Under the pieces are notes generated by a model that was not told the origin of the DNA, made no database searches, and saw only the letters and a list, made by a program, of their open reading frames with translations. Shown here piece after piece: positions 24,447-31,255 of a DNA stretch of 64,000 bases (position 1 is the stretch's first letter; each line of letters opens with the position of its first letter). This DNA is from JAJUFS01 sp036381175 (GTDB lineage: Bacteria; Pseudomonadota; Gammaproteobacteria; Natronospirales; JAJUFS01), in assembly GCA_036381175.1 (NCBI GenBank), contig DASVDI010000025.1, positions 1-64,000 on the forward strand, read 5' to 3'. Position numbers and translations under genes: made by a program.

Positions 24447-25185
24447 CGGTCGCCTCGTCGTTGGTGAGTTCGTCCGGCGTTTCCTCGAACGATTCGTCGT
24501 TCATGCTGTCATCCGCGACAGTTTCGTCTTCGGCTTCGTCAGCCATGGCGACCTCGACGGGCATTCCGCCGTCGTCCTCGGCCAACTCCGCGGGTTCCTT
24601 CCGTTGCATGTCGCCGCCATGTTCCTTCAGATCCAGCTCGACGTTGATGCTGTCGATGTCGCGCAGCTCAGCGAGCGTCGGCAGTTCATCCAGCGACTTC
24701 AAGCCGAAATAATCCAGGAAGGTTTTCGTTGTGCCGTACATCGCCGGACGACCCGGAACGTCGCGATGTCCGACGACGCGAATCCAGTCACGCTCCTGCA
24801 AGGTGCGGACAATGGATGTCGAGACACTGACGCCGCGCACATCCTCGATTTCCGCGCGCGTGATCGGCTGGCGGTAAGCGACCAGCGCAAGTGTTTCGAG
24901 CAGCGCGCGCGAGTAACGCGTCGGGCGCTCTTCCCACAGGCGCGACACCCATTCGGCGTACTGCTGTTTCACCTGAATGCGAAAGCCGCTGGAGGTTTCC
25001 TTGATCTCGATGCCGCGCTCGGCATAGTTCTCATGCAGCGCATCGATGGTTTTCTTCAACGCGCCCTTGTCCGGCCGCGCGCTTTCCTCGAAAAGCGCTT
25101 GCAGGTCATCCAGGCTCAGCGAACGTCCCGCAGCCAGCAAGGCGCCTTCGACAATGTTCTTCAGTTGCTGTTCATTCATCGTCAA
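24397..25185 (-). CDS. scpB: Segregation and condensation protein B
   Basis: ScpB dimers bind ScpA and, with Smc (encoded at 33973-37482), form the condensin that compacts the chromosome. The winged-helix region spans residues about 5-185 (EGALLAAGRSLSLDDLQALF, TRYSRALLETLALVAYRQPITRAEIEDVRG, YGTTKTFLDYFGLKSLDELP). A further tail of roughly 65 residues is strongly acidic (AEDETVADDSMNDESFEE). The ATG overlaps the scpA stop as ATGA. The last 50 bases also encode the basic N-terminus of RluB. Confidence 0.94.
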   Translation of the reverse strand: MTMNEQQLKNIVEGALLAAGRSLSLDDLQALFEESARPDKGALKKTIDALHENYAERGIEIKETSSGFRIQVKQQYAEWVSRLWEERPTRYSRALLETLALVAYRQPITRAEIEDVRGVSVSTSIVRTLQERDWIRVVGHRDVPGRPAMYGTTKTFLDYFGLKSLDELPTLAELRDIDSINVELDLKEHGGDMQRKEPAELAEDDGGMPVEVAMADEAEDETVADDSMNDESFEETPDELTNDEATDVPQEEITNGEDVTRH

Positions 25186-26093
25186 TCGTCCAGATCGGTT
25201 TCGAGTGCGTCCACATCAACGTCGTGCGACGCCGTCGATGCCTTGAGATGAATCGGCGCGAACGGTTCCGCCTGGACGATCTCGATCAGTTTTTCCTTGA
25301 GCAGTTCCAGCAGGGCGAGAAAGCTCACCACCACGCCGAGCTTGCCCTCTTCCGGCTTGAACAGGCTGTGAAAATCGCTATAGCCGGATGCGTTCTGCAA
25401 ACCCAGCAACACTTCCGACATGCGTTGGCGCACGGATAGCGCCTCGCGCTGCACGTGATGATGCTGGAACATTTCCGCGCGCTTGAGCACGTCCTTGAAC
25501 GCGATCAACACTTCTTTCAGCATCACGTCCGGCAGGATTTCCACGACGCGCCGATCGACTAGTTCCGCCTCGGCACGAAACACGTCGCGCTCCAGCCGCG
25601 GCAATGAATCAATGTCTTCCGCCGCCGTCTTGAAACGCTCGTATTCCTGCAGGCGGCGCACGAGTTCGGCGCGCGGATCGTCTTCGTCGGTTTCATCATG
25701 GATCGGGCGCGGCAACAACATGCGTGACTTGATCTCGGCAAGCATCGCGGCCATGACAAGATATTCCGCCGCAAGCTCAAGCCGCATTTCCTTCATGATG
25801 TCGATGTATTCCATGTACTGCCGCGTGATCTCGGCAATCGGAATATTGAGAATGTCGAGGTTCTGCCGCTTGATGAGATACAACAGCAGATCCAGCGGAC
25901 CTTCGAAGGCTTCGAGAAAGACTTCCAGCGCGTCGGGCGGAATGTACAGATCGCGCGGCATGCTGGTGACCGGCTCGCCCAGCACCAGCGCGAACGGCAT
26001 TTCACCCTGTTCGGGGCTGATTTTGTTCAGCAGCGGATTGTCGGTATCAACAACGATATCGTCCGCAGCTTCTGATTTCGGTTCGGTCTGCAT
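25182..26093 (-). CDS. scpA: Segregation and condensation protein A
   Basis: ScpA is the kleisin that bridges the Smc heads and binds ScpB. The core LEAFEGPLDLLLYLIKRQNLDILNIPIAEIT and EYLVMAAMLAEIKSRMLLP are characteristic, and the C-terminal winged helix (VVSFLALLELLKEKLIEIVQ) binds the Smc head. The frame opens with TTG at 26105 overlapping the trpS stop; I prefer the ATG at 26093 (303 aa), although neither has a clear ribosome binding site, which suggests coupling to trpS. It is longer at the N-terminus than most ScpA, by a polar 50-residue stretch. Confidence 0.93.
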   Translation of the reverse strand: MQTEPKSEAADDIVVDTDNPLLNKISPEQGEMPFALVLGEPVTSMPRDLYIPPDALEVFLEAFEGPLDLLLYLIKRQNLDILNIPIAEITRQYMEYIDIMKEMRLELAAEYLVMAAMLAEIKSRMLLPRPIHDETDEDDPRAELVRRLQEYERFKTAAEDIDSLPRLERDVFRAEAELVDRRVVEILPDVMLKEVLIAFKDVLKRAEMFQHHHVQREALSVRQRMSEVLLGLQNASGYSDFHSLFKPEEGKLGVVVSFLALLELLKEKLIEIVQAEPFAPIHLKASTASHDVDVDALETDLDD

Positions 26094-26101
26094 TTTCGTA
26101 T

Positions 26102-27319
26102 TCAACGGTAATTGATGCCGGCGGCCTGGCGCACTTCTTCCAGCGTTTCCTTCGCCACGGCGCGCGCCGCCTCGGAACCATCGCTCATGATGGAACGCAC
26201 GAGATCGGGATTCGCTTCATATTCCTTCGCGCGTTCGCGGATCGGTTCCAGTTCCGCCTGCACGCGCTTGATCACGCTTATCTTGCAATCGATGCAACCA
26301 ATGCCTGCGGTCGTGCAACCTTCCCAGACCCATTTTTTTGTTTCGTCATCGGAATACATCTTGTGGAAATCCCACACCGGGCACTTCTCAGGATTGCCCG
26401 GATCGGAACGCCGAACGCGCGCGGGATCCGTCGGCATGGTGCGCATTTTCTTCTCGATGATCGCAGGCTCTTCGCGCAGCGCAATCGCGTTGCCGTAGGA
26501 CTTGGACATTTTCTGTCCGTCGAGCCCGGTGACTTTCGGCGTTTCCGTCAGCAGGGCCTGCGGCTCGTGCAACACCGTGCGGCCGCTGCCGGCGAGATAA
26601 CCGAGCAGGCGTTCACGGTCGCCCTTGGTGAGGTTCTGGTTTTCCGCCAGCATGGCGCGCGCTTTTTCCAGCGCTGCGTCATCACCTTGCTCGTTATATT
26701 TCCGGCGCAGCTCGGAATACAGCTTCGCGTTCTTTCCGCCAAGATTCCGGATCGCGGCTTCCGCCTTCTCCTTGAAACCCGGCTCGCTGCCGAAGATATG
26801 ATTGAAGCGTCGCGCGAGTTCGCGCGACATCTCGATGTGCGGCACCTGGTCTGCGCCGACCGGCACGTAATCGGCGTTGAAAACGAGAATGTCCGCAGTC
26901 TGCAATACCGGGTAGCCGAGAAAACCATACGTGGCGAGATCGCGATCCTTGAGCTTTTCCTTCTGCTCCTTGTACGTCGGCACACGCTCAAGCCAGCCCA
27001 CAGGCACAACCATGGACAGCAGCAGGTGCAGTTCCGCGACCTCGGGCACTTTCGACTGGATCAGCAAGGTCGCCTGGCTCGGGTTGATGCCAACGGCCAG
27101 CCAGTCGATGACCATGTCCCAGACGTTCTTCTGGATATCCTGCGGATCTTCGTAATGTGTTGTCAGTGCATGCCAGTCGGCCACGGCGAAAAAGCACTGA
27201 TACTCGTGCTGCAGCTTGAGCCAGTTTTTCAGCACGCCGTGATAATGACCGAGATGCAGCGCTCCGGTCGGGCGCATGCCGGACATAACGCGAAGGTTGG
27301 TCCCCACCAGGTTATTCAC
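26102..27319 (-). CDS. trpS: Tryptophanyl-tRNA synthetase, long form with Cys cluster
   Basis: A class Ic synthetase charging tRNA-Trp. The HIGH motif appears as GALHLGHYHG (19-28) and KMSKS is exact (270-274). At 405 residues it is about 70 longer than E. coli TrpS, with an insertion between about residues 180 and 255. Cysteines 313, 335, 342 and 345 form C-x21-C-x6-C-x2-C, close to the C-x22-C-x6-C-x2-C signature that binds a [4Fe-4S] cluster in the Thermotoga-type enzyme. The start is GTG at 27319, ten bases after the M50 protease stop. It lies in the operon yciO-protease-trpS-scpA-scpB-rluB. Confidence 0.95.
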   Translation of the reverse strand: MNNLVGTNLRVMSGMRPTGALHLGHYHGVLKNWLKLQHEYQCFFAVADWHALTTHYEDPQDIQKNVWDMVIDWLAVGINPSQATLLIQSKVPEVAELHLLLSMVVPVGWLERVPTYKEQKEKLKDRDLATYGFLGYPVLQTADILVFNADYVPVGADQVPHIEMSRELARRFNHIFGSEPGFKEKAEAAIRNLGGKNAKLYSELRRKYNEQGDDAALEKARAMLAENQNLTKGDRERLLGYLAGSGRTVLHEPQALLTETPKVTGLDGQKMSKSYGNAIALREEPAIIEKKMRTMPTDPARVRRSDPGNPEKCPVWDFHKMYSDDETKKWVWEGCTTAGIGCIDCKISVIKRVQAELEPIRERAKEYEANPDLVRSIMSDGSEAARAVAKETLEEVRQAAGINYR

Positions 27320-27329
27320 TTCTTACTTA

Positions 27330-28019
27330 TCATCCCAATCCGAAAAGAATTCTCAACAGGTACACGGCTTCCGGGCCGATAACGGTAAACAGGATTCCTT
27401 GCAGGTAAGCGGTCGGTGGACCCAGAACGGTCCCCAGTACACCCGTCGCCAAAAGCGCAACCAGAACCAGCAGTCCGTAGGGTTCCAGGCGATCGAACTT
27501 GTCCGATAAATGCGGCGGCAGCAGGCTGCTGACCACACGGCCGCCATCCAGCGGCGGCACCGGCAGCAGGTTTAGCACCGCCAACACGATATTGATGAGG
27601 ATGCCCGCAACACCCATCAGAGCCATCGGCATGGACACATACGGCAAGTTGATCATAAGCGCGATTTTTGCAATCACTGCCCAGATCAATGCCTGGATGA
27701 GATTCGATACCGGACCTGCAGCGGCGACAATGGCCATGTCGCGACGAGGGTTTCGCAAGTTTTGCTGCGCCACGGGAACAGGTTTTGCCCAACCAAAAAT
27801 GAAGCCGCTGCTCATTAGAAGCAAAGCCAGCGGGACGACGATCGTGCCCACGGGATCGATATGTTTCACCGGATTCAGGGTAAGTCGACCCATCATTTCC
27901 GCAGTGCGGTCACCGAAGCGGCGCGCCACCCAGCCATGAGAGACCTCATGCACGGTGATGGCGAACAGGACGGGAATTGCCCAGATGGCGATCTGTTGCA
28001 GCAAGCTTAATTCAAACAT
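27330..28019 (-). CDS. Site-2 protease family (M50) intramembrane metalloprotease
   Basis: A 229-residue membrane protein with about five or six transmembrane helices. The zinc site is HEVSH (residues 24-28, the HExxH motif), and the distal aspartate is in NLLPVPPLDGG, the two signatures of M50 proteases. It lacks PDZ and CBS domains, so it is a minimal form and not RseP. Substrates are unknown. It is encoded just upstream of trpS and downstream of yciO, an order shared with Pseudomonas relatives. Confidence 0.92.
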   Translation of the reverse strand: MFELSLLQQIAIWAIPVLFAITVHEVSHGWVARRFGDRTAEMMGRLTLNPVKHIDPVGTIVVPLALLLMSSGFIFGWAKPVPVAQQNLRNPRRDMAIVAAAGPVSNLIQALIWAVIAKIALMINLPYVSMPMALMGVAGILINIVLAVLNLLPVPPLDGGRVVSSLLPPHLSDKFDRLEPYGLLVLVALLATGVLGTVLGPPTAYLQGILFTVIGPEAVYLLRILFGLG

Positions 28020-28074
28020 CGGGGGATTATACGTGCCGGATTGCCATCAGGCTAAGGATTGACAGAGGGGATTT

Positions 28075-28704
28075 TCAGGCAACGGCCTCGAAAACCGACG
28101 CGTCGCCCCGGCCCTGGCGCAGCACCTGCACCTGGCCATCCTCAATGGCCACCACAGTGCTCGGCTCGATGCCGCAATGCCCGCCGTCGACGATCAGATC
28201 GACGTGATGCTCCAGCGCATCGCGGATGTCGTCAGGCTCGGTCATGGGCATGTCGTGGCCCGGCAGGATCAGCGTCGAGCTCATGATCGGCTCGCCCAGT
28301 TCCGCCAGCAGCGCCTGTGCGACGGGATGCTCGGGTACGCGGATGCCGATGGTCTTGCGCTTCGGGTTCTGCAGGCGCTTCGGCACCTCGCCAGTCGCCC
28401 GAAGGATGAAGGTGTAAGGCCCCGGCGTGTGCGCCTTCAGCAGGCGAAAGGCGGAATTATCGATACGGGCGTAATGCGAAATCTCGGCAAGATCACGGCA
28501 GACGAGCGTGAAATTGTGCTCCTTGTCCGTCTGGCGGATGCGGGCAATGCGCTCCATCGCGGTCTTGTCGCCGATCTGGCAGCCGAGCGCGTAACAGGAA
28601 TCCGTCGGGTACACGATCACACCGCCGCCGCGAAGAATCTCGACGGCGCGCTTGATGAGCCGCGGTTGTGGCGTGACGGGATGGATGGCGAAAAACTGGC
28701 TCAT
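28075..28704 (-). CDS. yciO: YciO-type YrdC/Sua5-like protein
   Basis: A 209-residue protein of the YrdC/Sua5 fold, whose best-known members make threonylcarbamoyl-AMP for tRNA t6A. KRAVEILRGGGVIVYPTDSCYALGC and NFTLVCRDLAEISHYA mark the nucleotide-binding cleft; TPGPYTFILRAT follows. The SQFF...PQPRLI N-terminus and length match the YciO subgroup, which is not the main t6A enzyme in E. coli. The open frame extends 77 codons upstream, but ATG 28704 begins the conserved MSQFFAIHP. It is first gene of a minus-strand operon and divergent from yciB. Confidence 0.9.
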   Translation of the reverse strand: MSQFFAIHPVTPQPRLIKRAVEILRGGGVIVYPTDSCYALGCQIGDKTAMERIARIRQTDKEHNFTLVCRDLAEISHYARIDNSAFRLLKAHTPGPYTFILRATGEVPKRLQNPKRKTIGIRVPEHPVAQALLAELGEPIMSSTLILPGHDMPMTEPDDIRDALEHHVDLIVDGGHCGIEPSTVVAIEDGQVQVLRQGRGDASVFEAVA

Positions 28705-28744
28705 TGGAAAATTATTGTCACGTTGGTTGCTGCCGGACAGTTGC

Positions 28745-28774
28745 TTGGCGCGTTTTTTGGCGCCCGTGTATGAT
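28745..28774 (+). promoter_or_regulatory. Probable promoter of the yciB operon
   Basis: TTGGCG (28745-28750) and TATGAT (28769-28774) are 18 bases apart, with a start expected about 23 bases before the yciB ATG. The -10 is good and the -35 moderate. Confidence 0.5.
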
Positions 28775-28804
28775 ACCGCGCTTACATGACTCCGAGCGGT
28801 CCGC

Positions 28805-29353
28805 ATGGCTTTCCTGTTCGATTTCTTTCCCGTTCTGCTGTTCTTTCTCGCGTACCAGTGGAAAGGCATTTTCTTTGCAACCGGCGTCATCATCGTGGCA
28901 ACGCTGGTGCAGGTCGCCGTGCAATGGATTCGCACGCGTCACGTAAAACCGATGCACCTGGTCACCGCGGTGCTGGTGTTCGTGTTCGGCGGGCTGACGC
29001 TGCTGATCGGCGATGCGGAATGGATCAAGTGGAAAGTCACCGTGCTTTACTGGCTGTTCGCGATCGCCTTTCTCGCCTCGGCGTTCATCGGTTCACGCAA
29101 GACGGTCATCGAGCGGCTTCTCGGCAAGGAAATCGAGTTGCCTGCTCCCGTCTGGAATCGTCTTAACACGATGTGGATCGGATTCTTCGTCGTGCTCGGT
29201 GCGCTGAACCTTTATGTCATGTTTCGCTACGACACCGACACGTGGGTGGATTTCAAGTTCTACGGCGTGCTCGGACTCACCTTCATCTTCGTGCTGTTCC
29301 AGGCCGTCTACCTGTCGCGGCATATTGATCTCGATGACGAAGGAGACACCTGA
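28805..29353 (+). CDS. yciB: Inner-membrane-spanning protein YciB (septation protein A family)
   Basis: A 182-residue protein with five predicted transmembrane helices, starting MAFLFDFFPVLLFFLAY as in the YciB/IspZ family. It is implicated in envelope integrity and septation in enterobacteria and Shigella. KTVIERLLGKEIELP and NLYVMFRYDTDTWVDFKFYG are conserved blocks. It is the first gene of the run yciB-yciI-bolA-ppiC, whose order matches Pseudomonas, and is separated from yciI by zero bases. Confidence 0.94.
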   Translation: MAFLFDFFPVLLFFLAYQWKGIFFATGVIIVATLVQVAVQWIRTRHVKPMHLVTAVLVFVFGGLTLLIGDAEWIKWKVTVLYWLFAIAFLASAFIGSRKTVIERLLGKEIELPAPVWNRLNTMWIGFFVVLGALNLYVMFRYDTDTWVDFKFYGVLGLTFIFVLFQAVYLSRHIDLDDEGDT

Positions 29354-29653
29354 ATGTTCTACGCCATCATCGGTGCGGATGTTCCGGACAGCCTCGCCCG
29401 CCGGCGCGAAGCACGGCCTGCGCACCTTGCGCGGCTTGAAGCACTGCAACGCGATGGCCGCTTGCTGCTCGCCGGCCCCAATCCTGCGATCGATTCCAGC
29501 GACCCTGGCAGCGCGGGATTCACGGGCAGTCTCATCGTTGCGGAATTCGAATCGCTGCAGGCAGCGACAGAATGGGCGGATGCCGATCCTTACGTGGCTG
29601 CCGGCGTGTACGCCGAGGTCACCGTCAAACCCTTTTTGAAAGTGTTGCCATGA
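29354..29653 (+). CDS. yciI: YciI family protein
   Basis: A 99-residue ferredoxin-like alpha/beta dimer protein. The start MFYAIIGADVPDS and the RPAHLARLEALQRDGRLLLAGPNP segment with its catalytic-type histidine match YciI, whose fold resembles muconolactone isomerase. Its reaction is unknown. The ATG immediately follows the yciB stop, and its own stop overlaps the next ATG as ATGA. Confidence 0.92.
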   Translation: MFYAIIGADVPDSLARRREARPAHLARLEALQRDGRLLLAGPNPAIDSSDPGSAGFTGSLIVAEFESLQAATEWADADPYVAAGVYAEVTVKPFLKVLP

Positions 29654-29946
29654 CGAGCGTGCGCATCGAGCAAATGTGTGAACGATTGGAGGCGGCGTTG
29701 CAACCGCAGGATCTCGACATTGTCGATGAATCGCACAAGCATATCGGCCACGCGGGAGCGGCCGATGGTCGCGGACATTTCGCCTGCACCATCGTCAGCA
29801 ACGCGTTTGAAGACACTTCGCCTCTTGAGCGACATCGAATGGTTTATGACGCGCTCGGCGACATGATGCTTACCGACATCCATGCATTGCGCATCCGCGC
29901 ACTCACGCCGACGCAGCTTGAAGAAAAAAATCAAAGTCCACACTGA
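29650..29946 (+). CDS. BolA family protein
   Basis: A 98-residue BolA/IbaG-like protein. LDIVDESHKHIGHAG and the RHRMVYDALGDMM segment with its conserved histidine are the family motif. BolA proteins bind monothiol glutaredoxins through an Fe-S cluster, and some regulate envelope genes. It starts at 29650 overlapping yciI as ATGA. Neighbouring yciI and ppiC repeat the order found in related genomes. Confidence 0.9.
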   Translation: MTSVRIEQMCERLEAALQPQDLDIVDESHKHIGHAGAADGRGHFACTIVSNAFEDTSPLERHRMVYDALGDMMLTDIHALRIRALTPTQLEEKNQSPH

Positions 29947-29965
29947 ATATTTCCAGGAGAACATC

Positions 29966-30922
29966 ATGCGTAAAATTCTTTTCACCCTCTTGCCGGCCTT
30001 GCTGTTGCTGGCCGCCTGCGAGGGCAATTCACCGGCGCCGGCCGCAACCGAAGAAGAAGGTATCGCCAGCGTCAACGGCGAAGCCATTACTGAAGCGGAA
30101 TTCAATGCCTACGCCGAGCGCCGCACCGGTTCCGATCCGGCAGCGCTTGAACCGATGATTCGTGAACAGTTGCTGAACGAGCTGGTCAACATCGAACTTC
30201 TCGCGCAGGCAGCGGCCGCGGACAAGCTCGCGGAAAAATCGCCGCTCAAGGAACAGCTCGCGTTCCAGCGCCAGACGGCAATGGCCGACGCCGCGATGAC
30301 CGCATACCTTGAAAAAAATCCGGTGCCCGAAGAAACCGTGCGTGCCGAATACGAAAAGCGCAAGGCGGAGTTGAGCGGCACCGAATACAAGGCGCGCCAC
30401 ATTCTCGTCGAAGACGAGGCGACCGCGAATGATCTCATCGCCCAACTCGAAGGCGGCGCGGATTTCGCGGAACTCGCGAAAGCGCATTCCATCGAACCGG
30501 GCGCTGACCAGAGCGGCGGCGATCTTGGCTGGTTCTCGCCGGCGCAGATGGTGCCGCAGTTCGCCGCTGCGGTTACGTCGATGCAGCCTGGCGATCGCAG
30601 CCAGGCTCCCGTGCAGACGCAGTTCGGCTGGCACGTGATCGCTGTCGAAGACAAGCGTGAAGTTCCGCCGCCGCCGTTCGAGCAGGTCGCGCCGCAGATC
30701 CAGCGTTTCCTGACCAGCCAGCACGTGCAGAGCTACATCAACGAGCTGCGTGGCAAGGCCGAGATCTCCGGTGTAGAGACCGAAACCGCGACAGAGACGG
30801 AAAATGCCGCGGAATCCGCACCTGCCCAGGCGGATGAAGGCACTGCCGAAGAAACGGCAGCGGAACCGGTGACAGAACCGACTGATGCGGCGGAAGGTGA
30901 AGAATCGAAGCCGGAAGCGTGA
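29966..30922 (+). CDS. Lipoprotein PpiC-type peptidyl-prolyl isomerase
   Basis: A 318-residue exported foldase. The signal peptide carries a lipobox LLAAC (about residues 15-19), so the mature protein is lipid-anchored. A SurA-like N-domain (SVNGEAITEAEFNAYAERR...) precedes a complete parvulin domain: YKARHILVEDEATANDLIAQ through GGDLGWFSPAQMVPQFA to TQFGWHVIAVED. The last about 55 residues are a Glu/Ala/Thr-rich acidic tail with no domain. It folds or chaperones outer-membrane or periplasmic proteins. AGGAGA lies five bases before ATG 29966. It ends the yciB operon. Confidence 0.92.
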   Translation: MRKILFTLLPALLLLAACEGNSPAPAATEEEGIASVNGEAITEAEFNAYAERRTGSDPAALEPMIREQLLNELVNIELLAQAAAADKLAEKSPLKEQLAFQRQTAMADAAMTAYLEKNPVPEETVRAEYEKRKAELSGTEYKARHILVEDEATANDLIAQLEGGADFAELAKAHSIEPGADQSGGDLGWFSPAQMVPQFAAAVTSMQPGDRSQAPVQTQFGWHVIAVEDKREVPPPPFEQVAPQIQRFLTSQHVQSYINELRGKAEISGVETETATETENAAESAPAQADEGTAEETAAEPVTEPTDAAEGEESKPEA

Positions 30923-30944
30923 ACAACTTCACGGTCGTGAACGA

Positions 30945-31117
30945 GACCTGCCTGTAGTTTTGAGTCCGAGGTTGATCACGGGACGGTAACCGCAGCACCC
31001 TCGCAACTGCCCCTGGCATCGTCCCGCGAGACGCCTCGTTCCTGCCTCACGCTACAGTGCTCCTTTGGTCGTTGAGGTAATTCGGCCGGTCTGGAAACAG
31101 ACCGGCCGATTTTTTTA
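30945..31117 (+). ncRNA. Candidate structured RNA in the 333-bp gap after ppiC
   Basis: No gene is visible in 30923-31255, the only stretch over 300 bases without one. Nested complementary segments lie in order: CTGTAG/CTACAG (30952-30957 with 31052-31057), TGAG/CTCA, CGAGG/CCTCG (30967-30971 with 31034-31038), and CGGGACG/CGTCCCG (30979-30985 with 31020-31026). Together they make a rod-like fold of about 110 nt, followed by a perfect terminator. I do not recognise a known RNA family. It may be only the mRNA 3' end of the ppiC operon. Confidence 0.35.
31083..31117 (+). terminator. Strong intrinsic terminator with GAAA tetraloop
   Basis: The 11-bp stem CGGCCGGTCTG (31083-31093) with CAGACCGGCCG (31098-31108) closes a GAAA loop and is followed by A and seven T. 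It is the clearest terminator in the window and ends the ppiC transcript or a separate RNA. Confidence 0.93.
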
Positions 31118-31127
31118 GGCTCAAATA

Positions 31128-31229
31128 AAAGAGCAATGGACAGGATTAACAGGATTTCAAAAAGCGATTAACAAGATGATTTCTTTTGATCCTGTTAATC
31201 CTGAAAAATCCTGTTAATCCTGCCATTGC
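31128..31229. repeat. Dispersed repeat copy with terminal inverted arms
   Basis: The left arm 31133-31156 (GCAATGGACAGGATTAACAG then GATT) is the inverse complement of the right arm 31207-31229 except for one base. Inside, ATCCTGTTAATCCTG occurs twice as direct repeats (31189-31203 and 31208-31222). It lies between convergent ppiC and ligA. The left arm matches the copies at 12370 and 22661. Confidence 0.9.
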
Positions 31230-31255
31230 CGTTTCTTCAGATTCTCAAGACACCA

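Noticed and set aside
30945..31117. 6S RNA or 4.5S SRP RNA
   Set aside because: The rod-like pairing prompted the idea, but the characteristic conserved loops of SRP RNA and the open central bubble of 6S RNA are not visible.
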